A stretch of DNA of 64,000 nt from Pseudomonas sihuiensis. GTDB lineage: Bacteria > Pseudomonadota > Gammaproteobacteria > Pseudomonadales > Pseudomonadaceae. Under the pieces are notes generated by a model. The model was given only the letters and a program-made list of their open reading frames with translations. It was not told where the DNA came from and made no database searches. Numbering within the stretch: the stretch's first letter is position 1; the number at the start of each line of letters is the position of its first letter. The position numbers and the translations under genes are program-made. Positions 17,759 to 26,756 of the stretch are shown one piece after another. The DNA is taken from positions 4,960,001 to 5,024,000 of the forward strand of contig NZ_LT629797.1 in the NCBI RefSeq assembly GCF_900106015.1. The letters run 5' to 3'.

Positions 17759-18883
17759 TCACTTTCTCGCCTTGAGCACCACGAACTTCGGGTTGGCCGC
17801 CACCTGCTCGACGCCACGGAACAGGCGCCCCAGTTTGGCGTGGTAGCCCAGGTGGCGGTTGCCGACGATCCACAGTTCGCCACCGGTCACCAATGCCGCA
17901 CGGGCCTGCTGGAACATGCGCCAGGCGAGGAAGTCGCCGACCACCTGCTGCTGGTGGAAGGGCGGGTTGCACAGCACCATATCCAGCGAGTCAGCCGACT
18001 GCTCGGCCAGGCCGTCGCCAGCACGGATCGTTACAGGTCGATCGCCGAGGGCCGCCCGCCAGTTTTCCTGCGCCGATTGCACCGCCATATACGACTCGTC
18101 CACCAGCGTCAGCTCTGCTTGCGGGCTGCCCAGGGCGTAGGCGATACCGAGCACGCCGTTACCACAACCGAGATCGGCGACGCGCACGCGGCCGAGGTGG
18201 CGTGGCAGATGCGGAAGAAAGGCGCGGGTGCCGATATCCAGGCCGTCGCGGCAGAACACATTGGCGTGGTTGACCAGCTCCAGCGCTGGTTTGTCCAGGC
18301 GATAGCGGGTCGGGTAGGGTGAGCTTGGCGCTGCCTTGGCCTCGGGTATGGCACTGAGCAGGCGGGCTTTCTTCACTGCCAGCGAGGCCTGCACCGGGCC
18401 GATGTATTGCTCCAGCAGATCACCGGCGGCGCGCGGCAGGTGCTTGATCATCGCCCCGGCTACCACGCGGGGATTTGGCGCCAACTGGCCGTGCAGGCGA
18501 ATCAGTTGCTCCTCCAGCAGCGCCAGGGTCTTCGGCACACGGATCAGTATCCAGTCGAACGGCCCTTGCGGCGTTTCGCAGCTCGGCAGAAAGGTCACCG
18601 TATCGCCATTAAGTCCGTTGCTGGCGAGGTTCTTCTGCAAGGCGAGAAAGCCCAGGTGCGAGTCACCGCTGCTGGTCACTTGGCAGTGTCCGGCCAGCGA
18701 GCAGGCGAGGGCGCCGAAGCTGTCGTTGAGCAGCAGCACCCGGCTGCTTGGTGCGATGCCATGCTCATGAAGATGATGGAGCAGGTATTCGTCGGCGGCG
18801 TCGAAGGCTTGGAGCGGCTCGTTCGCCTGGTGCGGCTGACGCTGCAGTTCGAGGCTGGCGAAGGGAGTTTCGAGAGTAGGCAT
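17759..18883 (-). CDS. rlmG: 23S rRNA (guanine-1835-N2)-methyltransferase RlmG
   Basis: A 374-residue protein with the two-domain RlmC/RlmG layout: a degenerate N-terminal Rossmann domain (about 1-170) and a catalytic C-terminal one. The latter has VADLGCGNGVLGIAYAL, an acidic LVDES end of strand 2, and the N-P-P-F-H tetrad characteristic of N2-guanine methyltransferases. The length equals that of RlmG in other pseudomonads. The enzyme modifies G1835 in domain IV of 23S rRNA. It could be confused with RsmC, but the YPTRYRLDKPALELVNHANVF linker favours RlmG. Confidence 0.85.
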   Translation of the reverse strand: MPTLETPFASLELQRQPHQANEPLQAFDAADEYLLHHLHEHGIAPSSRVLLLNDSFGALACSLAGHCQVTSSGDSHLGFLALQKNLASNGLNGDTVTFLPSCETPQGPFDWILIRVPKTLALLEEQLIRLHGQLAPNPRVVAGAMIKHLPRAAGDLLEQYIGPVQASLAVKKARLLSAIPEAKAAPSSPYPTRYRLDKPALELVNHANVFCRDGLDIGTRAFLPHLPRHLGRVRVADLGCGNGVLGIAYALGSPQAELTLVDESYMAVQSAQENWRAALGDRPVTIRAGDGLAEQSADSLDMVLCNPPFHQQQVVGDFLAWRMFQQARAALVTGGELWIVGNRHLGYHAKLGRLFRGVEQVAANPKFVVLKARK

Positions 18884-18943
18884 GCAAACCTTCGGTGTTT
18901 GTCGCTGGCCGATTGCGCCAGACTGGACAGGTATTCAATGAAG

Positions 18944-19113
18944 AGGTGCCTCTAAACACGTAGGCGAGGCAGTCAGCACAAGGCAAAAACAAGCGAAAAA
19001 CGGTCGGAGTCGCGCTCGACTTTACGAGCTGTAAATGAGCATTTTGATCGGACTCGCGCACGAGCTTGTTTTTAACGCAGTGATGACAACGCAGATAGTG
19101 TTTGGAGGTGCCT
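18944..19113. repeat. Core-and-arm palindromic element, copy 4 (inverted)
   Basis: A 170-bp element in the 242-bp gap between divergent rlmG and fpr, in the opposite orientation to the other copies. Arms AGGTGCCTCTAAACACG (18944-18960) and AGTGTTTGGAGGTGCCT (19097-19113), 13 of 17 pairing; they are unrelated in sequence to the arms of copies 1-3. The core reads AAGGCAAAAACAAG ... TTTACGAGCTGTAAATGAGC ... CTTGTTTTTAACGC. Its right end lies 12 bp before the fpr start codon. Confidence 0.78.
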
Positions 19114-19125
19114 GAAGGGGCGATT

Positions 19126-19902
19126 ATGACTGTCAGCGAAGACAAGTTCACCCGTCAGACGCTGCTCGAGGTACACAGCCTGACGCCGAGCCTGTTCACC
19201 CTGCGCACCACCCGTGACCCGGGCTTTCGTTTCCGCGCCGGGCAGTTCGTGCGCCTGGGCGTCGAGAAAGCCGATGGCAGCGTGGTATGGCGCGCATACT
19301 CGCTGGTGTCCGCGCCACATGACGAGTTTCTCGAGTTCTTCTCCATCGTGGTGCCGGGTGGCGAATTCACCAGTGAGCTGAGTCGACTGCGCGTTGGCGA
19401 CAGCTTGCTGGTGGAGAAGATGGCGACCGGCTACCTGACCCTGGACCGCTTCGTCGACGGCCGTGACCTCTGGCTGCTGGGTAGTGGCACTGGCATCGCG
19501 CCGTTTTTGTCGATCCTGCAGGACTTCGAGGTGTGGCAGCGCTTCGAGCGTATCGTGCTGGTTTACAGCGCACGCAGCTTTGCCGAACTGGCCTATCAAC
19601 CGCTGATCTGGAGTTTCGCCGAGCTGGAGCACTTGGCCGAATTCGCTGACAAGCTCACCTACCTGCCGGTGGTCACTCGCGAGCAAGCGCCGGGCTGCCT
19701 GAATGCGCGCATCACCGAGCTGCTCGACAATGGTGAGCTGGAGCGCGCCGCCGGGCTTGAGCTGACGCCCGAATATTCGCGAGTGATGATCTGCGGCAAC
19801 CCGCAGATGATCGACGACATTCGTCAGCGTCTGAAGGTGCGCGGCCTGAATCTGAGCCTGACCCGGCGGCCGGGTCAGGTGGCGGTGGAAAACTACTGGT
19901 GA
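19126..19902 (+). CDS. fpr: Ferredoxin/flavodoxin-NADP+ reductase
   Basis: A 258-residue FNR-family flavoenzyme. The FAD site R-A-Y-S-L is at 56-60, the NADP pyrophosphate loop GSGTGIAPF at about 119-127, MICGNPQM precedes the last helix, and the C-terminus is VENYW, typical of the bacterial subclass. It transfers electrons between NADPH and ferredoxin or flavodoxin. The ATG at 19126 follows GAAGGGG; an in-frame ATG 8 codons upstream would lie inside element copy 4 and is rejected. It is convergent with the next gene with no bases between the stop codons. Confidence 0.88.
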   Translation: MTVSEDKFTRQTLLEVHSLTPSLFTLRTTRDPGFRFRAGQFVRLGVEKADGSVVWRAYSLVSAPHDEFLEFFSIVVPGGEFTSELSRLRVGDSLLVEKMATGYLTLDRFVDGRDLWLLGSGTGIAPFLSILQDFEVWQRFERIVLVYSARSFAELAYQPLIWSFAELEHLAEFADKLTYLPVVTREQAPGCLNARITELLDNGELERAAGLELTPEYSRVMICGNPQMIDDIRQRLKVRGLNLSLTRRPGQVAVENYW

Positions 19903-20928
19903 TCAGTCTTCGCGGATCGCTTTGAGTCGATGTTCCCAGCGGCGCTTGGCGAAGCGGCGCATGTTGGGGATATCGTCGGTCTCGTCGAGAATCGGCTTGC
20001 CGATGATGGTTTCCATGATGTCTTCCAGTGTCACCAGGCCGTGCCAGCTACCGAACTCGTCGTACACCAGGCACATGTGCTGGCGCTCCTGCATGAGCAG
20101 GGTCATCAGGTTTTCCACGTTCATGCTGTCCGGCACGACCTTGATCGGCTTCATGATCTGGGTGATCGGTTCGCCATCATTCTCGGCCGCCAGAGCGTCA
20201 TAACGGAACACCACGCCCAGCGGCGACTCGTCCTCGCCGATCACCGGGTAACGGGAGAACTGGCTCTCGCGGGCACGTGCCTTGAACGCGGCGATCGATT
20301 CATCCGGTGCGGCGGATTCGCAGACGATGCGTGGCGTCATGATGTCGCGCAGGCGAATCTCGTGCAGGTCGAGGATATTGCTGATCACACGCTGCTCGTC
20401 TTCGTCGAGCTTGCCCACTTCGCGGCCAAGCAGGGTCAGCGCCTTGATCTCCTGGCGAATGTCGTGCTCCGGCTCCTTGCCGCCGAACAGGCGCATGATC
20501 AGGTCCGACATGACGATGAACGGCTTGAGCAGCAGGATCATGAAGCGCAGCAGGGCCGGCAGGAAGGGCGCCAGGGCGCGCCAGTAACGGGCACCGATGG
20601 TCTTCGGCAGAATCTCCGAAAGCACCAGGATCAGCAGGGTCATGACCGCCGAGGCGATACCCAGGTAACCGTCACCGAAGACTATCGCCACCTGCGCACC
20701 AACGCCGGTCGCACCAACGGTATGCGCCACGGTGTTGAGGGTCAGGATGGCCGCCAGCGGCTGGTCGATCTTGTCTTTGAGCTCTTTCAGCCTTTCGTAC
20801 AACTGAGGTTTTTCGGCCTTCTGCTGTGCGATGTAACTGGGCGTGAGGGAGAGCAGGGCGGCTTCGAGGATGGAGCAGATGAACGAAACCAGGATGGAGA
20901 GGACAGCGAACGCTATCAGGAGTGTCAT
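19903..20928 (-). CDS. CNNM/CorC-type membrane protein with CBS domains
   Basis: A 341-residue protein: an N-terminal DUF21 (CNNM) membrane domain with four hydrophobic segments (about 1-165, including EILPKTIGARYW), then two CBS domains (RDIMTPRIVCESAAPDES and the second ending LVYDEFGSWHGLVTLEDIMETI). It lacks the C-terminal CorC_HlyC domain of longer family members. These proteins are linked to Mg2+/Co2+ efflux. The ATG at 20926-20928 is preferred over an upstream start because it begins directly with the first membrane helix. The substrate is not certain. Confidence 0.82.
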   Translation of the reverse strand: MTLLIAFAVLSILVSFICSILEAALLSLTPSYIAQQKAEKPQLYERLKELKDKIDQPLAAILTLNTVAHTVGATGVGAQVAIVFGDGYLGIASAVMTLLILVLSEILPKTIGARYWRALAPFLPALLRFMILLLKPFIVMSDLIMRLFGGKEPEHDIRQEIKALTLLGREVGKLDEDEQRVISNILDLHEIRLRDIMTPRIVCESAAPDESIAAFKARARESQFSRYPVIGEDESPLGVVFRYDALAAENDGEPITQIMKPIKVVPDSMNVENLMTLLMQERQHMCLVYDEFGSWHGLVTLEDIMETIIGKPILDETDDIPNMRRFAKRRWEHRLKAIRED

Positions 20929-21124
20929 GTAGAGGGGTAGGTGGCCAAGGGCCGGCCAATTTAGCGTAAGCGCATTGGAAAAAGCAGAAAAGCTGCAACA
21001 TTTCATTTCGTCATGCTGGCGCCGTTGACGTTCACTGCCCAACGTCTTGCCTGCCGATATTTCACTGGCTGCACGTAGCCCAGCTTCGACTAGGCTAAAG
21101 GGACACTATCTGGGGAGGTCCTCC

Positions 21125-21373
21125 ATGCCGCTTGAACATCACCCGTTGACCCGCGAATTCCCTCAGCAAGGCGACGTCATGCGCAAGCTGATGCAAAGTC
21201 ACCCGCACTTCCCTCGCCTGGCTGGCGAATATGAAGCGCTGGACAAGCGCATCTACGAAATAGAGGACGGTCGCGAGGCCGCCGACGACCTGACCTTGCA
21301 GGGGCTCAAACTGCAGCGTGTGGGCCTCAAGGACGAGATCGCCGATCTGCTGCGCAAGGCGGGCAGTGCTTGA
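21125..21373 (+). CDS. DUF465/YdcH-family small protein, first paralogue
   Basis: An 82-residue helical protein. The shared YdcH core LAGEYEALDKRIYEIEDGREAADD is followed by a second helix ending in LKDEIADLLRKA. The ATG follows GGGGAGGTCCTCC, a strong ribosome site. It is the first of two tandem paralogues 68 bp apart; the neighbour shares EYEALDKRI plus the L-K-L-x-R-V pattern. The family is common but its function is unknown. This copy has no cysteines. Confidence 0.8.
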   Translation: MPLEHHPLTREFPQQGDVMRKLMQSHPHFPRLAGEYEALDKRIYEIEDGREAADDLTLQGLKLQRVGLKDEIADLLRKAGSA

Positions 21374-21383
21374 TCCTGATCAA
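21370..21383. promoter_or_regulatory. ANR/FNR box before the second DUF465 gene
   Basis: TTGATCCTGATCAA is a perfect TTGAT-N4-ATCAA dyad. It overlaps the stop codon of the first DUF465 gene. Its centre is 65.5 bp before the ATG of the second gene and 32 bp before a TAGGCT hexamer at 21406-21411, the exact class II FNR-to-minus-10 spacing. This strongly suggests oxygen-regulated expression of the second paralogue alone. Confidence 0.8.
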
Positions 21384-21441
21384 GTGAGCGGCTGTTCTGT
21401 GGCGCTAGGCTGGAGCCATCTTTCCTGTCAGAGGCTTCATC

Positions 21442-21720
21442 ATGCACGTCGACCATCATCCGCTGGTTCATGACTTTCCCGAACTGCGCAGCGAGCTGCA
21501 GCGTCTGCGCCAGAGTGATGAGCATTTCGCGCGCCAGGCCGAGGAATACGAAGCGCTGGACAAGCGTATTTGCCGCATCGAGGACGGTATCGAGCTGCTC
21601 GATGACGTCACGCTCGGCGCGCTGAAACTCAATCGTGTCGCCATGAAGGACGAGCTGGCGCGCCAGCTCAAGCGCGCTGCCGGGCAGTGCTGCGGTTGCG
21701 GTAATGGCTGCAAGGGCTGA
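21442..21720 (+). CDS. DUF465/YdcH-family protein with a cysteine-rich tail
   Basis: A 92-residue paralogue of the gene before it. The helical YdcH part (about 5-80) ends in a tail with C83, C84, C86 and C90, plus C44 within the core. The tail could bind a metal or serve as a thiol switch; that is inference, since normal YdcH proteins lack it. Its own ANR-type box upstream suggests induction at low oxygen. A strong AGGCTTCATC region precedes the ATG. The function is unknown. Confidence 0.8.
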   Translation: MHVDHHPLVHDFPELRSELQRLRQSDEHFARQAEEYEALDKRICRIEDGIELLDDVTLGALKLNRVAMKDELARQLKRAAGQCCGCGNGCKG

Positions 21721-21780
21721 GTGCCGGCGGTCCTGGTACAGACTGGTCGCCCGCAAGCGGGCTCCTGCACTCAGGCGTTA

Positions 21781-22275
21781 TCAATGTACGGGCGGGTTGA
21801 TCAGGTAGGTGAGCAGCCCGTCCGTCTCTTCTTCCGTCCACACGGGGCGCGCTGGCCTGGGCCACTCGCTCAGTAGCTGCTGCCAGAATGCGCAGGCCAG
21901 TTCATCCTGGCGGTAGTAGCGCAGCAACCACGGGCTGCCATCGCCCATGACCTGTTGCACCAGCGCGCGGCCAATGCCCTGGCGGCGATACTTCTTGAGG
22001 ATGAACAGGTCGGCAAATTCCGGCGCCTCGATACCCGGCAATTCGCTGCGTTCGACCAGCAGAAAGCCGGCGATAAAGCCATCGGCCAGGATCAGCTGTG
22101 CGCTCCAGCCCGGCTCCTGCCAATAGCGCTGCAGATGGGGGTGATGGATGTAGAAGCGGCCGTCCGTCTCCACGTCCTCCTGCTCCCAGTCGGAGCTTTC
22201 GTAGGCATAGAACTGGTAGAGGTTGGCCAGTAGCGGCAATTGTTCGGCGCTGGTGGGCAGCAGTTGGATCTGCAT
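21781..22275 (-). CDS. GNAT-family N-acetyltransferase
   Basis: A 164-residue GNAT protein. Acetyl-CoA binding motif A is visible in ILKKYRRQGIGRALVQQVM (the R/Q-x-x-G-x-A pyrophosphate loop), preceded by the FADLF beta strand. The ATG at 22273-22275 is chosen because the domain begins directly after it; the longer frame would overlap radA's promoter. It is divergent from radA. The substrate cannot be predicted. Confidence 0.8.
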   Translation of the reverse strand: MQIQLLPTSAEQLPLLANLYQFYAYESSDWEQEDVETDGRFYIHHPHLQRYWQEPGWSAQLILADGFIAGFLLVERSELPGIEAPEFADLFILKKYRRQGIGRALVQQVMGDGSPWLLRYYRQDELACAFWQQLLSEWPRPARPVWTEEETDGLLTYLINPPVH

Positions 22276-22362
22276 GGATGTGCTCCGCGCGGTGTGGTCT
22301 GTAAATCTATCCAGTAGTTCGGTATCGTTCCAGCCTTCGCTAACAGGCAGGACGATTTTCCC

Positions 22363-23721
<1,359 letters not shown>

Positions 23722-23770
23722 CTAAAGTCGCGGCTAAAACCCTTCCTGCTGTACCTGCACATGTACCAAC

Positions 23771-23831
23771 TGTAGGAGCCCGCTTGCGGGCGATCATCGA
23801 TAAAAGCATCGCCGGCAAGCCGGCTCCTACA
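23771..23831. repeat. REP pair after radA
   Basis: TGTAGGAGCCCGC at 23771 pairs with the inverted GGCTCCTACA ending at 23831, each arm carrying its own small stem (GCTTGCGGGC and GCCGGCAAGC). It lies 50 bp after the radA stop and may protect or end the transcript. Confidence 0.7.
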
Positions 23832-23896
23832 GGTCCATCCGAGCTACGTCTTTGTATCGGCTGCGGCGTTCTGCCGCGAGTGGGGCGGGTCGAAAA

Positions 23897-23910
23897 TTGA
23901 CCGAGGTCAA
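23897..23910. promoter_or_regulatory. FNR/ANR-type dyad before a 48-residue gene
   Basis: TTGACCGAGGTCAA is a perfect dyad of the form TTGAC-N4-GTCAA, one base per half-site from the ANR consensus. Its centre lies 65.5 bp before the ATG of the small gene at 23969, the same distance as at the second DUF465 gene. Confidence 0.6.
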
Positions 23911-23968
23911 TAAGTAGCAGGCTATCGACGCGCAGCATGAAGGCGTATCCACTGAAGGAGACGCCATC

Positions 23969-24115
23969 ATGTTCCTGTTCTTCGATTTCTTTTCCCGGGC
24001 TTTCAACTTCGACGCCAAGGCCATTGAGTCGCGCGATGCGCGTCGTCAGGCGCAGCGTATTCAGGCGCGTCGCCAGCGTCGTGAACAGGCAGAGGCTGCC
24101 TGCTTGCGCCACTGA
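23969..24115 (+). CDS. Small basic protein, possibly oxygen regulated
   Basis: A 48-residue protein: a Phe-rich hydrophobic N-terminus (MFLFFDFFSRAFNFDAK) followed by an Arg/Gln-rich helix (RRQAQRIQARRQRREQAE). AAGGAGACGCC before the ATG is a strong ribosome site. No family was recognised. The amphipathic start plus positively charged helix could bind membrane or RNA, which is speculative. It lies between radA and mapZ. Element copy 5 starts 4 bp after its stop. Confidence 0.65.
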   Translation: MFLFFDFFSRAFNFDAKAIESRDARRQAQRIQARRQRREQAEAACLRH

Positions 24116-24118
24116 CTG

Positions 24119-24265
24119 CTAGGCTCTGTACGAAAAGTGCCTGCGCTCGGTGATGCTTCGTTAAAAACCGGTTCGGAATGCTCATTTACCACTCGTAAAC
24201 TGCGCTTCCTCACCGGTTTTTGCCTCGCCTGACCTTCGCTCGACGACTTTTCGTATAGAACCTAG
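24119..24265. repeat. Core-and-arm palindromic element, copy 5
   Basis: A 147-bp element between the convergent small gene and mapZ. Arms CTAGGCTCTGTACGAAAAGT (24119-24138) and its complement (24246-24265), 18 of 20 pairing, unrelated to the arms of copies 1-4 and 6. In the core the outer stem has changed to AAAAACCGGTTCGG / CTCACCGGTTTTT, again with both sides altered together. The last bases supply the TAG stop codon of mapZ (24262-24264). Confidence 0.8.
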
Positions 24266-24633
24266 TCGTCTTCGCCCAATGCCGCCAGTTCACGTTCCAG
24301 CAGTTGCTCATCACCAAGATTGAGCTCGATCAGGCGGCGCAGGTGGCTGATCGATTCCAGGTCGATATGCCGACAGACGAAGCCGAGCGACTGCGGCTGG
24401 GTGCGCGTCAGTACCACTTCCATCTTCACCTTGGCTTCGTCCCCCAGTTCGATAAGGGCTTCGAAGGGCTGGTTCGGGTCCCCGTTCCAGTCGCGCGGGG
24501 TCTTGATCAGCAGGCCCTTGAGAGAGATATCGTGCAGAGCTGCCGACCATTGTCGCTCACCTTGAGCGATGACGGTGGGGGCGTCGAAGGCGATGCGCTG
24601 AAAGCGCCGACGCTCGTTGGCTGATTCACTCAT
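24262..24633 (-). CDS. mapZ: PilZ-domain c-di-GMP receptor MapZ
   Basis: A 123-residue single PilZ domain. R9-x3-R13 and the D35-x-S37-x-x-G40 motif form the c-di-GMP site. The sequence closely follows P. aeruginosa PA4608 (DWNGDP, [13 protein letters not shown] and ELNLGDE segments), known as MapZ, which binds the chemotaxis methyltransferase CheR1 when loaded with c-di-GMP. The second ATG (24631-24633) is preferred: it lies 7 bases from AGGAG, whereas the first ATG is only one base from it. Its stop codon is contributed by element copy 5. Confidence 0.9.
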   Translation of the reverse strand: MSESANERRRFQRIAFDAPTVIAQGERQWSAALHDISLKGLLIKTPRDWNGDPNQPFEALIELGDEAKVKMEVVLTRTQPQSLGFVCRHIDLESISHLRRLIELNLGDEQLLERELAALGEDD

Positions 24634-24798
24634 GCCCATACTCCTGAAGGATTTACATCACTATAGCCAAGGCTGACGGCCCCGTGCTTTGCCGCTGTGT
24701 CGCAGCGCACAGCTGAGACACACCAGTTTGACAGGTGGCCAAGTTTCGCCAAAGCTCCTTGTGTAGTTTTTATTACTCAATATTGCGGAGCGACACAT

Positions 24799-25305
24799 AT
24801 GAGCAAGCGACTGCTGGGTAAAGGTTTGGTCTTCGGTCTGTTGAGCATGGCCAGTGTTGGTGCGTTTGCCGATGCTGCGGGCGGTAATGGCTGCGGCTGG
24901 GGCAACATGCTGTTCGAAGGGCAGCGCGGCATGGCGCCGCACTTTCTAGCGACCACTACCAACGGCACCTCGGGTAATGCCACCTTCGGTATGACTTCCG
25001 GTACCAACGGCTGCGATACCAGCGGCGCGCTGGGTTACAACGGTCGCTCCATGCTGGCAATGAATGGCATGCTCGACTCCATCGCTGAAGACATGGCCGT
25101 GGGCCAGGGTGAAGCGCTGGATGCCTACGCTACCTTGCTGGGCGTGGAGGCTCAGGATCGTGCGCACTTCGCCAAGGTCACTCACGACAACTTCGGCAGC
25201 ATCTTCAGCAAAGCTGACGCCACCAGCGAGCAAGTGCTGGCTGCCACTCTCGAGGTGATGAGCCGTGACGCGCAGTTGGCGCGCTACGTGAAACAGCCGG
25301 CCTGA
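24799..25305 (+). CDS. DUF3015-family secreted protein
   Basis: A 168-residue protein with a clear signal peptide (MSKRLLGKGLVFGLLSMASVGAFADA cut near residue 24). The body has two Cys (in GNGCGWGN and GTNGCDTSG) and a Gly/Asn/Thr-rich N-terminal part before a helical region, the DUF3015 pattern. The location should be periplasmic or secreted; function unknown. GCGGAGCGACACAT precedes the ATG. It is convergent with glyA, with a shared terminator region. Confidence 0.8.
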   Translation: MSKRLLGKGLVFGLLSMASVGAFADAAGGNGCGWGNMLFEGQRGMAPHFLATTTNGTSGNATFGMTSGTNGCDTSGALGYNGRSMLAMNGMLDSIAEDMAVGQGEALDAYATLLGVEAQDRAHFAKVTHDNFGSIFSKADATSEQVLAATLEVMSRDAQLARYVKQPA

Positions 25306-25323
25306 GATTAATCCCCGGCAAAA

Positions 25324-25350
25324 ACAAGCCCGCCAATTCGGCGGGCTTGT
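25324..25350 (-). terminator. Rho-independent terminator of glyA
   Basis: An 11-bp perfect stem (ACAAGCCCGCC / GGCGGGCTTGT) with an AATTC loop. On the minus strand it is followed by a TTTTT run, so it ends glyA; on the plus strand the T-run is weaker but it may also stop the DUF3015 transcript. Confidence 0.88.
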
Positions 25351-25367
25351 TCATTTCAGGCAGCGTA

Positions 25368-26621
25368 TCAGTTGCCGTATACCGGGAACTTCGCGCACAG
25401 CGCCTTGACCTGCTCACGCACGCGGCCTTCGACTTCATCATTGCCGATGTTGGCCAGTACGTCGCAGATCCAGCCTGCCAGTTGACGGCACTCGTCTTCC
25501 TTGAAGCCGCGAGTGGTGACGGCGGGGGTGCCGATACGCAGGCCGGAGGTGACGAACGGCGAACGCGGATCGTTCGGTACGCTGTTCTTGTTGACGGTGA
25601 TGAAGGCGCGGCCCAGGGCAGCGTCAGCATCCTTGCCGGTAATGTCCTGCTTGATCAGCGAGAGCAGGAACAGGTGGTTCTCGGTGCCGCCGGAGACCAC
25701 GTCGTAGCCGTTGTCGATGAACACCTGGGCCATGGTCTGGGCGTTCTTGATCACCTGTGCCTGGTAAGCCTTGAACTCAGGTTGCAGCGCTTCCTTGAAG
25801 CACACCGCCTTGGCGGCGATGACGTGCTCCAGCGGGCCGCCCTGGCCGCCCGGGAATACCGCGGAGTTGAACTTCTTCTCCAGCTCTTCGTTCTTGCGCG
25901 CCAGGATCAGACCGCCGCGCGGGCCGCGCAGGGTCTTGTGCGTGGTGGTGGTAACCACGTCTGCGAACGGCACCGGGTTCGGGTACAGACCCGCAGCGAC
26001 CAGACCGGCCACGTGGGCCATGTCGACGAACAGGTAGGCACCGACCTTGTCGGCGATGGCGCGGAAACGCGGGAAGTCCAGTACCTGCGAGTAGGCGCTG
26101 AAGCCGGCGATGATCATCTTCGGTTTGTGCTCGACGGCCAGGCGCTCCACTTCGTCGTAGTCGATCAGGCCCTGGTCGTTGATGCCGTACTGCACGGCGT
26201 TGTAGATCTTGCCGGAGAAGCTGACGCTGGCGCCGTGGGTCAGGTGGCCGCCGTGGGCCAGGCTCATGCCCAGCACGGTGTCGCCGGCGTTGAGCAGGGC
26301 CATGTACACGGCGCTGTTGGCCTGGCTGCCGGAGTGCGGCTGGACGTTGGCGTAGTCGGCGCCGAACAGCTCCTTGGCGCGGTCGATGGCGAGTTGTTCG
26401 ACCACGTCGACGTACTCGCAACCACCGTAGTAACGCTTGCCCGGATAGCCTTCGGCGTACTTGTTGGTCAGCACGCTGCCCTGGGCTTCCATCACCGCCG
26501 GGCTGGTGTAGTTTTCCGAGGCGATCAGCTCGATGTGCTCTTCCTGGCGCTGGGCTTCCTGCTCCATCGCGGCAAAGAGTTCGGCGTCATAACGAGCGAG
26601 GGTCAAATCACGGCTGAACAT
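25368..26621 (-). CDS. glyA: Serine hydroxymethyltransferase
   Basis: A 417-residue PLP enzyme of standard SHMT length. The pyridoxal lysine is in the [14 protein letters not shown] motif, with [11 protein letters not shown] and [15 protein letters not shown] near the N-terminus. It interconverts serine and glycine with tetrahydrofolate, feeding one-carbon metabolism. The coding strand has AGGGGA before the ATG. A 9-bp perfect stem (26645-26653 with 26666-26674) sits 24 bases upstream in the presumed leader. It is adjacent to morA, as in PAO1. Confidence 0.96.
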   Translation of the reverse strand: MFSRDLTLARYDAELFAAMEQEAQRQEEHIELIASENYTSPAVMEAQGSVLTNKYAEGYPGKRYYGGCEYVDVVEQLAIDRAKELFGADYANVQPHSGSQANSAVYMALLNAGDTVLGMSLAHGGHLTHGASVSFSGKIYNAVQYGINDQGLIDYDEVERLAVEHKPKMIIAGFSAYSQVLDFPRFRAIADKVGAYLFVDMAHVAGLVAAGLYPNPVPFADVVTTTTHKTLRGPRGGLILARKNEELEKKFNSAVFPGGQGGPLEHVIAAKAVCFKEALQPEFKAYQAQVIKNAQTMAQVFIDNGYDVVSGGTENHLFLLSLIKQDITGKDADAALGRAFITVNKNSVPNDPRSPFVTSGLRIGTPAVTTRGFKEDECRQLAGWICDVLANIGNDEVEGRVREQVKALCAKFPVYGN

Positions 26622-26756
26622 GGCGGTCCCCTGAAATCAGCTGGGCGGTAGAAAGAGGGGGCGGATTCTACCGCAAAGGTCGCATTCAGGCATATGAAGG
26701 TCGGTCATGGGCCTGACAAATGGCCTTCATGCTGAGTTGGGCCCAGGGCTCGCCCG

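Noticed and set aside
26645..26674. Riboswitch in the glyA leader
   Set aside because: There is only a single 9-bp stem with a 12-nt loop. No conserved aptamer motif for glycine, SAH or tetrahydrofolate was recognised.
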